A stretch of DNA of 8,024 nucleotides from an uncultured Wenzhouxiangella sp. (GCA_937876395.1 CALEIM010000015.1:1-8024), one strand, 5' to 3'; numbered from the stretch's first letter, positions 1 through 6,482 are shown. Notes: a model not told the origin generated them from the sequence alone. Translations and numbers: made by a program.

Positions 1-1
1 G

Positions 2-286
2 CGCGTGCGCGAGACCCACCCCGGCGTCGTGATCTCGGTCGACACCTGGCGCGCCGAGGTGGCCGACGCCGCGTGCCGGGCCGGTGCCGACGTGGTCAAC
101 GACGCCTGGGGTGGCGCCGACCCCGAGCTGGTCGACGTCGCGGCCGCCCATGACGCCGCCCTCATCTGCACCCACACCGGCGGCGTGCAGGTCCGGACCC
201 GCCCGCACCGCATCGAGTACGACGACGTGGTCGCCGCCGCTGTCGCCGACACCACCGCGTACGCCGAACGCGCCCTGGCGGCGGGC
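2..286 (+). CDS. folP: Dihydropteroate synthase fragment, actinobacterial type (both ends missing)
   Basis: Dihydropteroate synthase joins p-aminobenzoate to the pterin diphosphate in cytosolic folate synthesis. The reading frame is open through the left edge. It shows the family's VISVDTWRAEVA strand, then GADVVNDAWGG (the conserved Asn-Asp), then CTHTGG, RTRPHRIEYDDV and an ..AYAERALAAG helix. The CTHTGG/RTRPHR wording is typical of actinobacterial FolP. About 95 residues of a roughly 280-residue enzyme are present. After ALAAG the expected downstream block (Asp-Pro then a Gly-Lys loop) is absent, and the frame changes to an unrelated KdsB-like tail. By hand count G+C here is about 76%, and only 5 of 95 codons end in A or T, unlike the rest of the window. 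It is probably a foreign segment joined by misassembly. The family call is firm; membership in this genome is doubtful. Confidence 0.82.
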
Positions 287-394
287 TGGTCGATTGTCTG
301 CGCTCTGGCGGTTGCCGAGGTCAGCCCCGGCATCGATACCCGCGACGATCTGGCCGCCGCCGTCAAGCGTTTCCAGTCACTGGCAGGAAGCTGA
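287..394 (+). CDS. kdsB: 3-deoxy-manno-octulosonate cytidylyltransferase (CMP-KDO synthetase), C-terminal end only
   Basis: KdsB activates KDO with CTP for lipopolysaccharide inner-core synthesis in the cytosol, so it marks a Gram-negative genome. Only the last 35 or so residues remain. They read GWSIVCALAVAEVSPGIDTRDDL followed by a basic helix to the TGA stop. The 'P-G-[IV]-D-T-x-x-D-L' turn after a short beta strand is characteristic of the KdsB C-terminus, which normally follows an LRAL..G helix. The RALAAG at 269-286 could belong to either protein, and the frame runs unbroken into the FolP-like segment. Nine of 35 codons end in A or T, matching the downstream genes rather than the preceding segment. 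The neighbours (phosphatase, uvrC, pgsA) fit my recollection of a Xanthomonadales-type order. The call rests on a short stretch, so identity is likely but not certain. Confidence 0.68.
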   Translation, partial: WSIVCALAVAEVSPGIDTRDDLAAAVKRFQSLAGS

Positions 395-534
395 CCCGAT
401 AGTAGCTCGCAGGTGGATCGGTTATTTTGGAACCGCCGATTGCGCAAGTAACCCAGCCGAATCTGCGTTAATCTGCGGTTTCACCGATTTTCAGCCCGGC
501 AGTGGCTGAGGTTCACGCATTCTCAGGTAAATAT
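395..534. other. Intergenic spacer between kdsB tail and phosphatase gene; no gene seen
   Basis: This 140-base gap is clearly more A+T-rich than its surroundings: 421-480 is about half A+T. It contains a tandem-like pair of ATCTGCG at 461-467 and 471-477. It also has a weak stem of GGTT (420-423) with AACC (431-434), which lacks a following T-run. I could not place a convincing sigma-70 promoter, though base composition and length make a promoter for the downstream genes plausible. Confidence 0.5.
525..530 (+). promoter_or_regulatory. Ribosome binding site setting the phosphatase start
   Basis: AGGTAA lies four bases before ATG 535. It supports 535 over the in-frame GTG at 502, which would add 11 residues ahead of the family-typical MKNILFVCLGN opening. 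Confidence 0.55.
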
Positions 535-1002
535 ATGAAAAACATATTGTTTGTCTGTCTTGGTAATATCTGCCGTAGCCCCACGGCCAAAGCAGTTTTC
601 GACCGGAAACTGGCTCAGGCAGGACTTGATCTGCTGACCGATTCGGCCGGCACCAGCGATTACCACGCCGGCCGGCCGCCGGATGCACGCGCCCAGCGAA
701 TTGCCCGCGACTGGGGCGTGGACATCGCCGGCCAGCGGGCCCGGGCGGTCACTGCAGAAGACTTCGAGCGCTTTGACGTGATTTTTGCCATGGATCACGA
801 CAATCTGGCCGCGCTTGCCGCCCTGCGACCGGCGACGTCCACCGTGCGGGTCGAGTTGCTGATGACACTGGCACCGGATTACGGGCTGGCCGAAGTGCCC
901 GACCCTTATTATGGTGCCGAAGACGGTTTTCGGCAGGTCATCGACATGCTTGAGGCCGCCGCCGACGAACTGGTCGATGAGCTGCTCGCTCAGCAAAGGT
1001 AA
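535..1002 (+). CDS. Low-molecular-weight protein-tyrosine phosphatase
   Basis: This cytosolic phosphatase of about 155 residues is the usual length for the family. Members hydrolyse phosphotyrosine (or phosphoarginine) through a cysteinyl-phosphate intermediate. The P-loop is at the very N-terminus: C8-L-G-N-I-C13-R14-S15, matching C-x5-R-S with C8 as nucleophile and R14 binding phosphate. The general acid sits in the conserved D123-P-Y-Y. An STAG-like 'DSAGTSDYHAGRPPD' segment follows the first helix. ATG 535 is chosen because it places the P-loop at residue 8 as in relatives. Some family members (Wzb, Etp) pair with a tyrosine kinase in capsule export, but no kinase or capsule gene is visible here, so the substrate is unknown. 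Its stop lies six bases before uvrC, and the uvrC Shine-Dalgarno overlaps its end, indicating co-transcription. Confidence 0.93.
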   Translation: MKNILFVCLGNICRSPTAKAVFDRKLAQAGLDLLTDSAGTSDYHAGRPPDARAQRIARDWGVDIAGQRARAVTAEDFERFDVIFAMDHDNLAALAALRPATSTVRVELLMTLAPDYGLAEVPDPYYGAEDGFRQVIDMLEAAADELVDELLAQQR

Positions 1003-1008
1003 ACACCA

Positions 1009-2820
1009 ATGAGCGCCTTTGAAGGCCGCGCTTTCGCCCGCAGCCTGAGCACCGGCCCGGGCGTGTACCTGATGCGCGACAGCGAGGGCAAGGTGCTCTA
1101 CGTCGGCAAGGCGCGCAACTTGAAGCGGCGCGTCGGCAGCTATTTTTCGCGCAAGGATCTCGGTCCGCGGCTCAATTTGCTGCTGCGCAAGGTGGCGGCA
1201 ATGGAAGTCAGCCTGACCAACACCGAGGCCGAGGCCCTGCTGCTCGAAAACGAGTGGATCAAGGCCTACCGGCCGCGCTTCAACGTCAGTCTGCGCGACG
1301 ATAAAAGTTACCCCTGGATCCGCCTGGAGCAGGGCCATGATTTTCCGCGCATCAGCTTCTACCGTGGCAGCAAAAAGCCGCCGCACCGCTATTTTGGCCC
1401 CTTCCCCAACGCGCGGGCGGTGCGTGAGGCGCTCGACCAGATCTATCGCCTGTTTGGCCTGCGCCAGTGTACTGACAGCAGTTTTGCCAACCGTTCGCGA
1501 CCCTGCCTGCAGTACCAGATCAACCGCTGCAGCGCGCCTTGCGTGGGCTACATCAGTCGGGAGGACTACGCGGCTGATGTACGTGCCGCCGTGCAGTTTC
1601 TCGAAGGCCGCAACGAAAAAGTTGTCGAACACCTGGCCGAGCGCATGGAGCAGGCATCCAAAGCGCTGGAGTTCGAGCGCGCCGCCGCTTACCGCGACCG
1701 GATCAAGGCCGTCCAGGCGGTTCGTTCCAGCCAGTACGTGACCGGCGCCAGCGGTGAGATTGACGTGATCGGCATGCATCTGGAAGGAGGTCGCGCCTGC
1801 GTTCACGTGGTCGAGCTGCGCCACGGCCGCAACCGCGGCGGCAACAGCTATTTCCCCGGCAACCTGCACGAGGAACTGAGCGCCGAGGCGATTCTGGCTG
1901 CCTTTCTCGGCCAGTACTATGCCGACCGCCGACCGCCGGAAGAACTCCTGCTGTCGCTCAAACCGGCCGATCCAGGTCTGCTTGAAGAGGCGTTGACATC
2001 GCGTCGCGGGTCGCGAGTCCGTCTGGCCTGGCGGCTGCGCGGCAAGCGCTCCGAATGGCTGCGCCTGGCCGAGGCCAACGCCGCCGATGCCCTCAGGCGC
2101 CGGCTGGCCGATCGCGATCAGTATGGTCGCAGCATGGCCGCCCTGGCCGAGATGCTGAAAATGGACAGTGCGCCCGAGCGCCTGGAATGCTTCGATATTT
2201 CGCACATCTCGGGCACTGAAACGGTCGGATCCTGCGTCGTTTTCGGGCCACTGGGGCCGCAGAAAAAGGACTATCGACGCTTCAACGTCTCGGGCATCGC
2301 GCCCGGCGATGATTACGCGGCCATGGAGCAGGTGCTCAGACGCCGCTATTCGCGCGTGCTGCAACAGGGCGGGGTCCTTCCGGACCTGATCATCATCGAC
2401 GGCGGCAAGGGCCAGCTTGGTCGGGCGCGACAGGTGATGGAAGATCTTGGCCTGGATGCCATCCCTTTGCTGGGCGTGGCCAAGGGACCGGCCCGCAAGG
2501 CCGGCTATGAGCGCTTCATCGTGGGCGATCGTGAAATCATGCCGGGGCCGTATCATCCGGCCTCCCACCGGGTCCAGCAGATTCGTGACGAGGCCCATCG
2601 CTTCGCCGTCAGTGGCCATCGCCAGCGGCGCCAGAAGCGCGCCCAAGCCTCACCTCTGGAGGCCGTGCCGGGCATTGGCCCGAAGCGTCGCCAGGCTCTG
2701 CTCAAAGCCTTCGGTGGTCTTCAGGGTGTGCGCCAGGCGGGCGTGGATGAACTGCAGCGGGTTGGCGGCGTCAGCCGCAGGTTGGCCGAAGCGATTGTGC
2801 AGGAATTGCAAGACACTTGA
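1009..2820 (+). CDS. uvrC: UvrABC excinuclease subunit C
   Basis: UvrC makes both incisions around a UvrB-marked DNA lesion in nucleotide excision repair. At 603 residues it is full length. The N-terminal GIY-YIG nuclease (about 14-96; G18-V-Y20, Y31-V-G33, catalytic Glu E80 in LLLE) makes the 3' cut. Four cysteines, C154, C166, C174 and C178, match the iron-sulfur ligands reported for E. coli UvrC. The UVR motif that binds UvrB spans about 203-238 (KALEFERAAAYRDRI). The RNase H-like domain for the 5' cut carries the D396 (CFDISH), D464 (IIIDGGKGQL) and H530 (RDEAHRF) triad. Two helix-hairpin-helix motifs end the protein (about 550-600, VPGIGPKRR and VGGVSRR). ATG 1009 has AAAGG at 995-999. 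It sits in a run with the phosphatase upstream and pgsA downstream. No defect is seen. Confidence 0.98.
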   Translation: MSAFEGRAFARSLSTGPGVYLMRDSEGKVLYVGKARNLKRRVGSYFSRKDLGPRLNLLLRKVAAMEVSLTNTEAEALLLENEWIKAYRPRFNVSLRDDKSYPWIRLEQGHDFPRISFYRGSKKPPHRYFGPFPNARAVREALDQIYRLFGLRQCTDSSFANRSRPCLQYQINRCSAPCVGYISREDYAADVRAAVQFLEGRNEKVVEHLAERMEQASKALEFERAAAYRDRIKAVQAVRSSQYVTGASGEIDVIGMHLEGGRACVHVVELRHGRNRGGNSYFPGNLHEELSAEAILAAFLGQYYADRRPPEELLLSLKPADPGLLEEALTSRRGSRVRLAWRLRGKRSEWLRLAEANAADALRRRLADRDQYGRSMAALAEMLKMDSAPERLECFDISHISGTETVGSCVVFGPLGPQKKDYRRFNVSGIAPGDDYAAMEQVLRRRYSRVLQQGGVLPDLIIIDGGKGQLGRARQVMEDLGLDAIPLLGVAKGPARKAGYERFIVGDREIMPGPYHPASHRVQQIRDEAHRFAVSGHRQRRQKRAQASPLEAVPGIGPKRRQALLKAFGGLQGVRQAGVDELQRVGGVSRRLAEAIVQELQDT

Positions 2821-2875
2821 TGCGATCGCCCGTTGCCCGCGCGGTTGCGGGATAATGACCCGTTGTTCGCTTAAT

Positions 2876-2880
2876 GGAGG
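2876..2880 (+). promoter_or_regulatory. Strong Shine-Dalgarno fixing the TTG start of pgsA
   Basis: GGAGG lies seven bases before TTG 2888. The nearby ATG at 2883 is in another frame and meets a stop after four codons, so this site together with TTG 2888 defines pgsA translation. Confidence 0.75.
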
Positions 2881-2887
2881 CTATGCC

Positions 2888-3448
2888 TTGCAGCTGACCA
2901 TTCCGACCCTGTTGACGTTAATGCGAATCGCGCTGATTCCGGTGCTGGTTGTGGCGTTCTACCTGCCGTTTGAGTCGTCCAACCAGATCGCGGTGGCCGT
3001 GTTTGTGCTGGCCGCGATTACCGATGGCCTGGACGGCTGGATTGCCCGGCGTTTTGGCATGACCAGCAGTTTCGGCGCCTTCCTTGACCCGGTGGCCGAC
3101 AAGTTGATGGTGGCCGTGGCCTTGCTGCTGATCGTGCATCGCAATCCGGAGATCGGCATCACGCTGTCGGCGGCAGTCATTGTCGGTCGCGAAATTACCA
3201 TTTCGGCGCTGCGCGAGTGGATGGCCGGGCTGGGCGAAGCCGGACGGGTCAAGGTGACCTGGATCGGCAAGATCAAGACCATCGTCCAGATGGTAGCGAT
3301 CGGGTTTTTACTTTACGGCGAGCCGCTGGGGGCCATCCCGGTGCTGGAAATCGGTCGTTGGCTGCTGATTTTGGCGGCCGTGCTGACCATCTGGTCGATG
3401 ATCAACTACCTGCGCGCGGCCTGGCCAGCGATTCGCCGCCAGTCCTGA
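2888..3448 (+). CDS. pgsA: CDP-diacylglycerol--glycerol-3-phosphate 3-phosphatidyltransferase
   Basis: PgsA is an inner-membrane enzyme that swaps CMP of CDP-diacylglycerol for glycerol-3-phosphate. This is the committed step to phosphatidylglycerol and cardiolipin. The 186-residue product is of normal length. It carries the complete CDP-alcohol phosphotransferase signature D46-x2-D49-G50-x2-A53-R54-x8-G63-x3-D67-x3-D71, whose aspartates bind the metal and CDP. The start MQLTIPTLLTLMRI followed by a first membrane helix is typical of the family. Further hydrophobic segments lie at about 70-85, 90-105, 130-150 and 155-178, and REITISALREWMA (after residue 100) is also PgsA-like. The frame stays open far upstream inside uvrC, so the TTG at 2888 with its GGAGG is an inference from homology and spacing. 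It lies 67 bases after uvrC and is probably co-transcribed with it. Confidence 0.95.
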   Translation: MQLTIPTLLTLMRIALIPVLVVAFYLPFESSNQIAVAVFVLAAITDGLDGWIARRFGMTSSFGAFLDPVADKLMVAVALLLIVHRNPEIGITLSAAVIVGREITISALREWMAGLGEAGRVKVTWIGKIKTIVQMVAIGFLLYGEPLGAIPVLEIGRWLLILAAVLTIWSMINYLRAAWPAIRRQS

Positions 3449-3489
3449 TTACTGAAACGATCTCATCAGCAAGATTCGGAGAACCAATC

Positions 3490-4308
3490 ATGTCGCGAGT
3501 GCATCGCAAGAAGCCCAGCCTGGCCGATCAGGCTGATCGACACGCGTGCTACGAAGCCAGCGTTCAGGATCCGGAAAGCGAACTTGAATTCGTATCCGAA
3601 ACGTTTGAACAGTTGAGTGGCCGGCCGCTGGAGTTTATTCGTGAAGATTTTTGCGGCACCGCCAATACCGCTTGTCACTGGGTCAAAAGTGGATCGCGCA
3701 AGCGCGCCGTAGCCGTTGATCTGGACGGTGAAGTGCTGGACTGGGGACGAAAACACCACGTAGATCGGCTGAGCAAATCACAGCGCGCACGCATCGAACT
3801 GCTCCAAAGCAACGTGATGACGGTTGCGACCGAGCCGGTTGATGCTTTGCTGGCGATGAACTTCAGCTATTACCTGTTCATGAACCGGGCGAGCCTGAAG
3901 GCCTATTTCCAGCGTGCCAGGGACGCGCTGGTTGATGACGGTGTGCTGTTTCTCGACGCCTTCGGTGGCTACGACGCTCACCGCGAACTCGAAGAGCGAA
4001 CCGAGTACGACGATTTCACCTATGTCTGGGATCAGGCAGCGTTTGATCCGATCAACCACACCATGATCTGCCGGATTCACTTCGAGTTTCCCGACGGCTC
4101 AGAGCTCAACAGCGCGTTTGAATACCGCTGGCGTCTGTGGACTCTGCCGGAAATTCAGGAGCTGCTGCATGAAGCCGGTTTTTCCTCGGTCGCCGTTTAC
4201 TGGGAAGGCACCGACGAGGAAACCGGCGAAGGGGACGGCATATACGAGCCGGCTGAGTGCGGCGATGCCGATGCCGGCTGGATCTGTTATCTGGTCGCCA
4301 GGAAGTAG
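3490..4308 (+). CDS. Class I SAM-dependent methyltransferase, substrate unknown
   Basis: The 272-residue product looks like a soluble Rossmann-fold methyltransferase. The cofactor-binding region begins at IREDFCGTANTACHWV (50-65), where the usual acidic-Gly loop appears as D53-F-C-G56-T. The ribose-binding acidic strand AVDLDGE (75-81) follows. DALLAMNFSYYLF (118-130) corresponds to motif IV, and DALVDDGVLFLDAF (about 147-160) to the post-loop strand. The C-terminus RWRLWTLPEIQELLHEAGF matches the region in many methyltransferases before a final beta hairpin. I recall similar FCGTA-type proteins annotated only as methyltransferases in bacteria and plants, and I do not know their substrate. 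ATG 3490 is preceded by GGAGAA (3478-3483). It lies 41 bases after pgsA, so read-through from that operon is possible. It ends at the hairpin shared with the convergent gene. Confidence 0.85.
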   Translation: MSRVHRKKPSLADQADRHACYEASVQDPESELEFVSETFEQLSGRPLEFIREDFCGTANTACHWVKSGSRKRAVAVDLDGEVLDWGRKHHVDRLSKSQRARIELLQSNVMTVATEPVDALLAMNFSYYLFMNRASLKAYFQRARDALVDDGVLFLDAFGGYDAHRELEERTEYDDFTYVWDQAAFDPINHTMICRIHFEFPDGSELNSAFEYRWRLWTLPEIQELLHEAGFSSVAVYWEGTDEETGEGDGIYEPAECGDADAGWICYLVARK

Positions 4309-4328
4309 CGCTCGGTCGGCGCTATTTC
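4302..4328. terminator. Bidirectional terminator hairpin between convergent genes
   Basis: A 10-bp stem pairs 4302-4311 (GAAGTAGCGC) with 4319-4328 (GCGCTATTTC), with one G-T pair and a seven-base loop TCGGTCG. It contains the methyltransferase TAG stop and reaches into the TGA stop of the opposite gene, whose coding ends are only 18 bases apart. The T-rich side on each strand is short (TATTTC on +, ACTTC on -), so intrinsic termination is plausible but not textbook. Confidence 0.6.
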
Positions 4329-5463
4329 AGTAATTTCCGTAGACCAGTCCAAGCCAGCTATCGAGGCCCAGATATTCGGAACGCCGGGCGATTTCGAAGC
4401 GTTCAATATCCAGTTCATGCAGCGCAACGTAGTGGCTTTCATCCTCATGCAGGGCGAGCAGGGCGTCACGAATTTCTTCCTGAATGGAGATTGACACGGC
4501 CGGGCTGGCCGAGATGGTGACGCCGGGAAATTCACGCGAGGTCAGCACGTTTTCCAGATTAACGTAGCGCTCGACCAGGTTGTTCGGCACCATGGCGGCA
4601 TCGGCTTCGCCGGAAAACACGATTTCGACCGCATCAAGCCAGGAGCTGGCGCTGGACTGAATCATGGGCTGCTGCATGGGATTGTCGAACCAGCTTGCCA
4701 GGATCAGGTAGCCAAGGCTCGGCGCCGGCATGGTGGATACCGGCCGGGCGATGAAGTCACGCACACTGCTGTCACCATCATCTGCGATCGTCAGCAGGGA
4801 ATAGGTCAACGGCTCGGCTGCCCGGACCAGGGGCGTGAAGCCGTAGCGATCGATGCGCAGGGCGGTCAGATGCGGCTCTTCGAAGATCAGGTGCGGATGC
4901 TCGCCGCGCCGGGTGCTCAGCCAGTAGCGGTGGAAGTCCGGCGCGATGTCGAGCTCGAATCGGTAGGGCAAGACGTCGTTGAGGTAGTTGACCAGCGGGC
5001 GATAGACCAGCTCAGCCTGATCCGACGTAAAGATCGGATGGCCCTGGAAGATGAAAATATCGGTGCTGGCCGGCGGCACTGCGCTGACCGCGTCGTCGAT
5101 CGCGACGTTGGCCTCGGCTGGCTCTGCTGCGATCGGTTCCGGCTCAGGTTCGGTCTCGGCTTCTGCGTCGGCCTCGCTTTCGGGCTGCTCGTCAACCAGC
5201 GCTGTATCCGGCTCAATCGCCTCAGCCTCGTCGACCTCAATGGCTGCCGAGTCGGTGCCGGTTTGTGCTGTATCGGCGGCGTCCACTTCATCGACGACCG
5301 CCTGGACCGCTGCTTCGGCGTCTTCAACGAGCTCGCCTGCGGCACCCGCTTGCTCGATCAGTTCGGCCGCTGCGGCCTCGGCACTTTCTTCATCCTGGGC
5401 CCAGCTTATCGTACACAGCAAAAGGCTGAGCAACAGGCCCGAAAATATGGTTGAAGCTTTCAT
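4327..5463 (-). CDS. Secreted PhnD-like substrate-binding protein with long acidic linker
   Basis: The 378-residue product starts with a Sec signal peptide: K2, hydrophobic 5-19, and likely cleavage after SWA22. Residues 23-130 are low-complexity, with 35 Asp/Glu and no Lys, Arg or His. The first half is Ala/Glu-rich and probably helical, and the second contains a TEPEPEP run. From about 135 a type-2 periplasmic-binding domain follows, resembling the phosphate/phosphonate-binding PhnD group: IFQGHPIFTSD, YRPLVNYLNDVLPYRFEL, the PDFHRYW strand, then FSGEADAAMVPNNLVERY, where such proteins carry 'G..DAA.V'. No permease or ATPase gene is visible, so ligand and partner are unknown; a sensory or scavenging role is equally possible. 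ATG 5463 has AGAGGGG eight bases upstream. It lies 42 bases downstream of ygfZ on the same strand, which suggests an operon. Confidence 0.78.
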   Translation of the reverse strand: MKASTIFSGLLLSLLLCTISWAQDEESAEAAAAELIEQAGAAGELVEDAEAAVQAVVDEVDAADTAQTGTDSAAIEVDEAEAIEPDTALVDEQPESEADAEAETEPEPEPIAAEPAEANVAIDDAVSAVPPASTDIFIFQGHPIFTSDQAELVYRPLVNYLNDVLPYRFELDIAPDFHRYWLSTRRGEHPHLIFEEPHLTALRIDRYGFTPLVRAAEPLTYSLLTIADDGDSSVRDFIARPVSTMPAPSLGYLILASWFDNPMQQPMIQSSASSWLDAVEIVFSGEADAAMVPNNLVERYVNLENVLTSREFPGVTISASPAVSISIQEEIRDALLALHEDESHYVALHELDIERFEIARRSEYLGLDSWLGLVYGNY

Positions 5464-5505
5464 TTAACTGACCCCTCTAAACATTTGATTTTCTTGTGCG
5501 CGATA

Positions 5506-6312
5506 TTAGCACAGCGCTGCAATTGGCGTCACTTGAGCCGGATACAGACCTGAGGCGCTCTCAATCTGAACTTCGGCTCCGTCGGCGAGCGTGGCCGGCA
5601 GTACCGCCAGGGCGATGCTGCGATCACCGATGGTCACGCCGCGCAGCCAGTGTCCGAGCGCCTTACCATCGGCATCGCGGATGCGGGCGTGGGCTTCGGC
5701 TGCCAGCGGTCCACGGGCTTCAAGCCCGCGCAGGCCGTGTTTGACGCTCCCTAGATAGTGAACGCGGGCAATGACTTCCTGGCCTGGATAACAGCCCTTG
5801 GCATAGCTCAGGCCGCCGATCTGCTCCAGACCGAGCCACTGTGGCAAGAACTGGCCGCTGCTCGGCGGATCCAGCCACGGCAGGCCCTGGCAGATATCCA
5901 GGTGTTGCCAGCGCGCCATGGCTTGAGCGTCGGTTTCGGCGCCGGCTGCCGCACCAATGCTGCGTCCCGCATCGGTGGCCAGGTGGCGATCAGCGCCATG
6001 CGGCCCGAAGGTGCCGGCGACTGCCCGCGGCACGCCGATGGTCACCTTGTGCCCGATGGTATACATGCGCAGCCGCTTTGCCATGTCTTCGGCCTGGCTG
6101 GCCGGCAGCAGCAGCTCGATCCGGGTCTGGCCGGCCGCGGCCAGCATGAAGGCTAGCACACGGCCTTTGGGGTCACACCAGGCCAGCGGCGACCACTGCC
6201 CCGCAGGGGATTCATCAATGTCAGCGGTAAACTGCGCCTGGGCGAAGGCGCGCGCGTCGCTGCCCTCAAGATCGAGGCAGATCAGCTCATCGAGTAAAAA
6301 GCGCTTGAACAT
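5506..6312 (-). CDS. ygfZ: Folate-binding iron-sulfur cluster maintenance protein YgfZ
   Basis: YgfZ belongs to the GcvT-like tetrahydrofolate-binding family. In E. coli it supports synthesis or repair of certain iron-sulfur enzymes such as MiaB. This 268-residue protein carries the hallmark K172-G-C174-Y-P-G-Q-E179, containing the conserved functional cysteine, plus CDPKGRVLAF (46-55), the folate-site strand seen across the family. The N-terminus LICLDLEGSDARAFAQAQFTADI is the usual opening. ATG 6312 is the only candidate start: upstream in frame there is no ATG, GTG or TTG before a TAG at 6349-6351. No clear Shine-Dalgarno precedes it. It is divergent from sdhC, whose enzyme contains three iron-sulfur clusters, which fits its role. 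The PhnD-like gene follows on the same strand. Confidence 0.95.
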   Translation of the reverse strand: MFKRFLLDELICLDLEGSDARAFAQAQFTADIDESPAGQWSPLAWCDPKGRVLAFMLAAAGQTRIELLLPASQAEDMAKRLRMYTIGHKVTIGVPRAVAGTFGPHGADRHLATDAGRSIGAAAGAETDAQAMARWQHLDICQGLPWLDPPSSGQFLPQWLGLEQIGGLSYAKGCYPGQEVIARVHYLGSVKHGLRGLEARGPLAAEAHARIRDADGKALGHWLRGVTIGDRSIALAVLPATLADGAEVQIESASGLYPAQVTPIAALC

Positions 6313-6482
6313 ACCGAGTAAAATGGCGTTGCGTGAACGGTTACAATTCTACCTTGTCGGGCGCTTTGCCGAAGGCTTCAGCTCACTCCGTGCGAACTTC
6401 GGTCCGGGCAGACGCAACACTGCAGCGACCTACGCACTTATAAGTTGAACCTCTGATTTAGTTGTATTGGGAGTAACAGATC
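6313..6482. promoter_or_regulatory. Divergent promoter region between ygfZ and sdhC
   Basis: This 170-base spacer must carry the start signals for both directions. Visible elements are a perfect palindrome ACTTATAAGT (6437-6446) and an inverted repeat CCGAAG (6369-6374) / CTTCGG (6397-6402). On the - strand there is a TAGAAT hexamer (6351-6346) that could be a -10 for ygfZ, with only a poor -35 match upstream. TTATAA or TATAAG within the palindrome could be the sdhC -10, but I find no good -35. Specific promoter placement is uncertain. A 41-codon + strand reading frame (6323-6448) lies inside. Confidence 0.5.

Noticed and set aside
84..509. A second + strand open frame across the FolP/KdsB join.
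   Set aside because: Its product is a low-complexity Pro/Ser/Thr/Arg shadow of the real frame, and it runs past the kdsB stop without any motif.
502..534. Upstream GTG start giving an 11-residue extension of the phosphatase.
   Set aside because: The family's active-site loop starts near residue 8, and ATG 535 has its own Shine-Dalgarno; the extension has no homology-like character.
523..2646. A 707-codon open frame on the - strand opposite the phosphatase gene and uvrC.
   Set aside because: It is fully antisense to two certain genes, shows no recognisable domain, and is the sort of stop-free shadow that high third-position G+C produces.
2836..2851. CCCGC/GCGGG hairpin between uvrC and pgsA as a terminator.
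   Set aside because: The stem is only five base pairs with no T-run after it, and it sits in a 67-base gap within a likely operon.
3449..3489. A tRNA gene after pgsA, as I recall in some related genomes.
   Set aside because: The gap is only 41 bases and holds no cloverleaf or CCA-type end.
5413..5463. A lipoprotein signal (LLLC at residues 14-17) in the PhnD-like protein.
   Set aside because: The residue before Cys17 is Leu rather than Gly, Ala or Ser, and a better signal peptidase I site follows at SWA22.
5051..5467. A + strand frame rich in Ala and Ser opposite the acidic linker.
   Set aside because: It is the reverse complement of GAG/GCC-type codons; the - strand frame has a signal peptide, Shine-Dalgarno and a recognisable domain.
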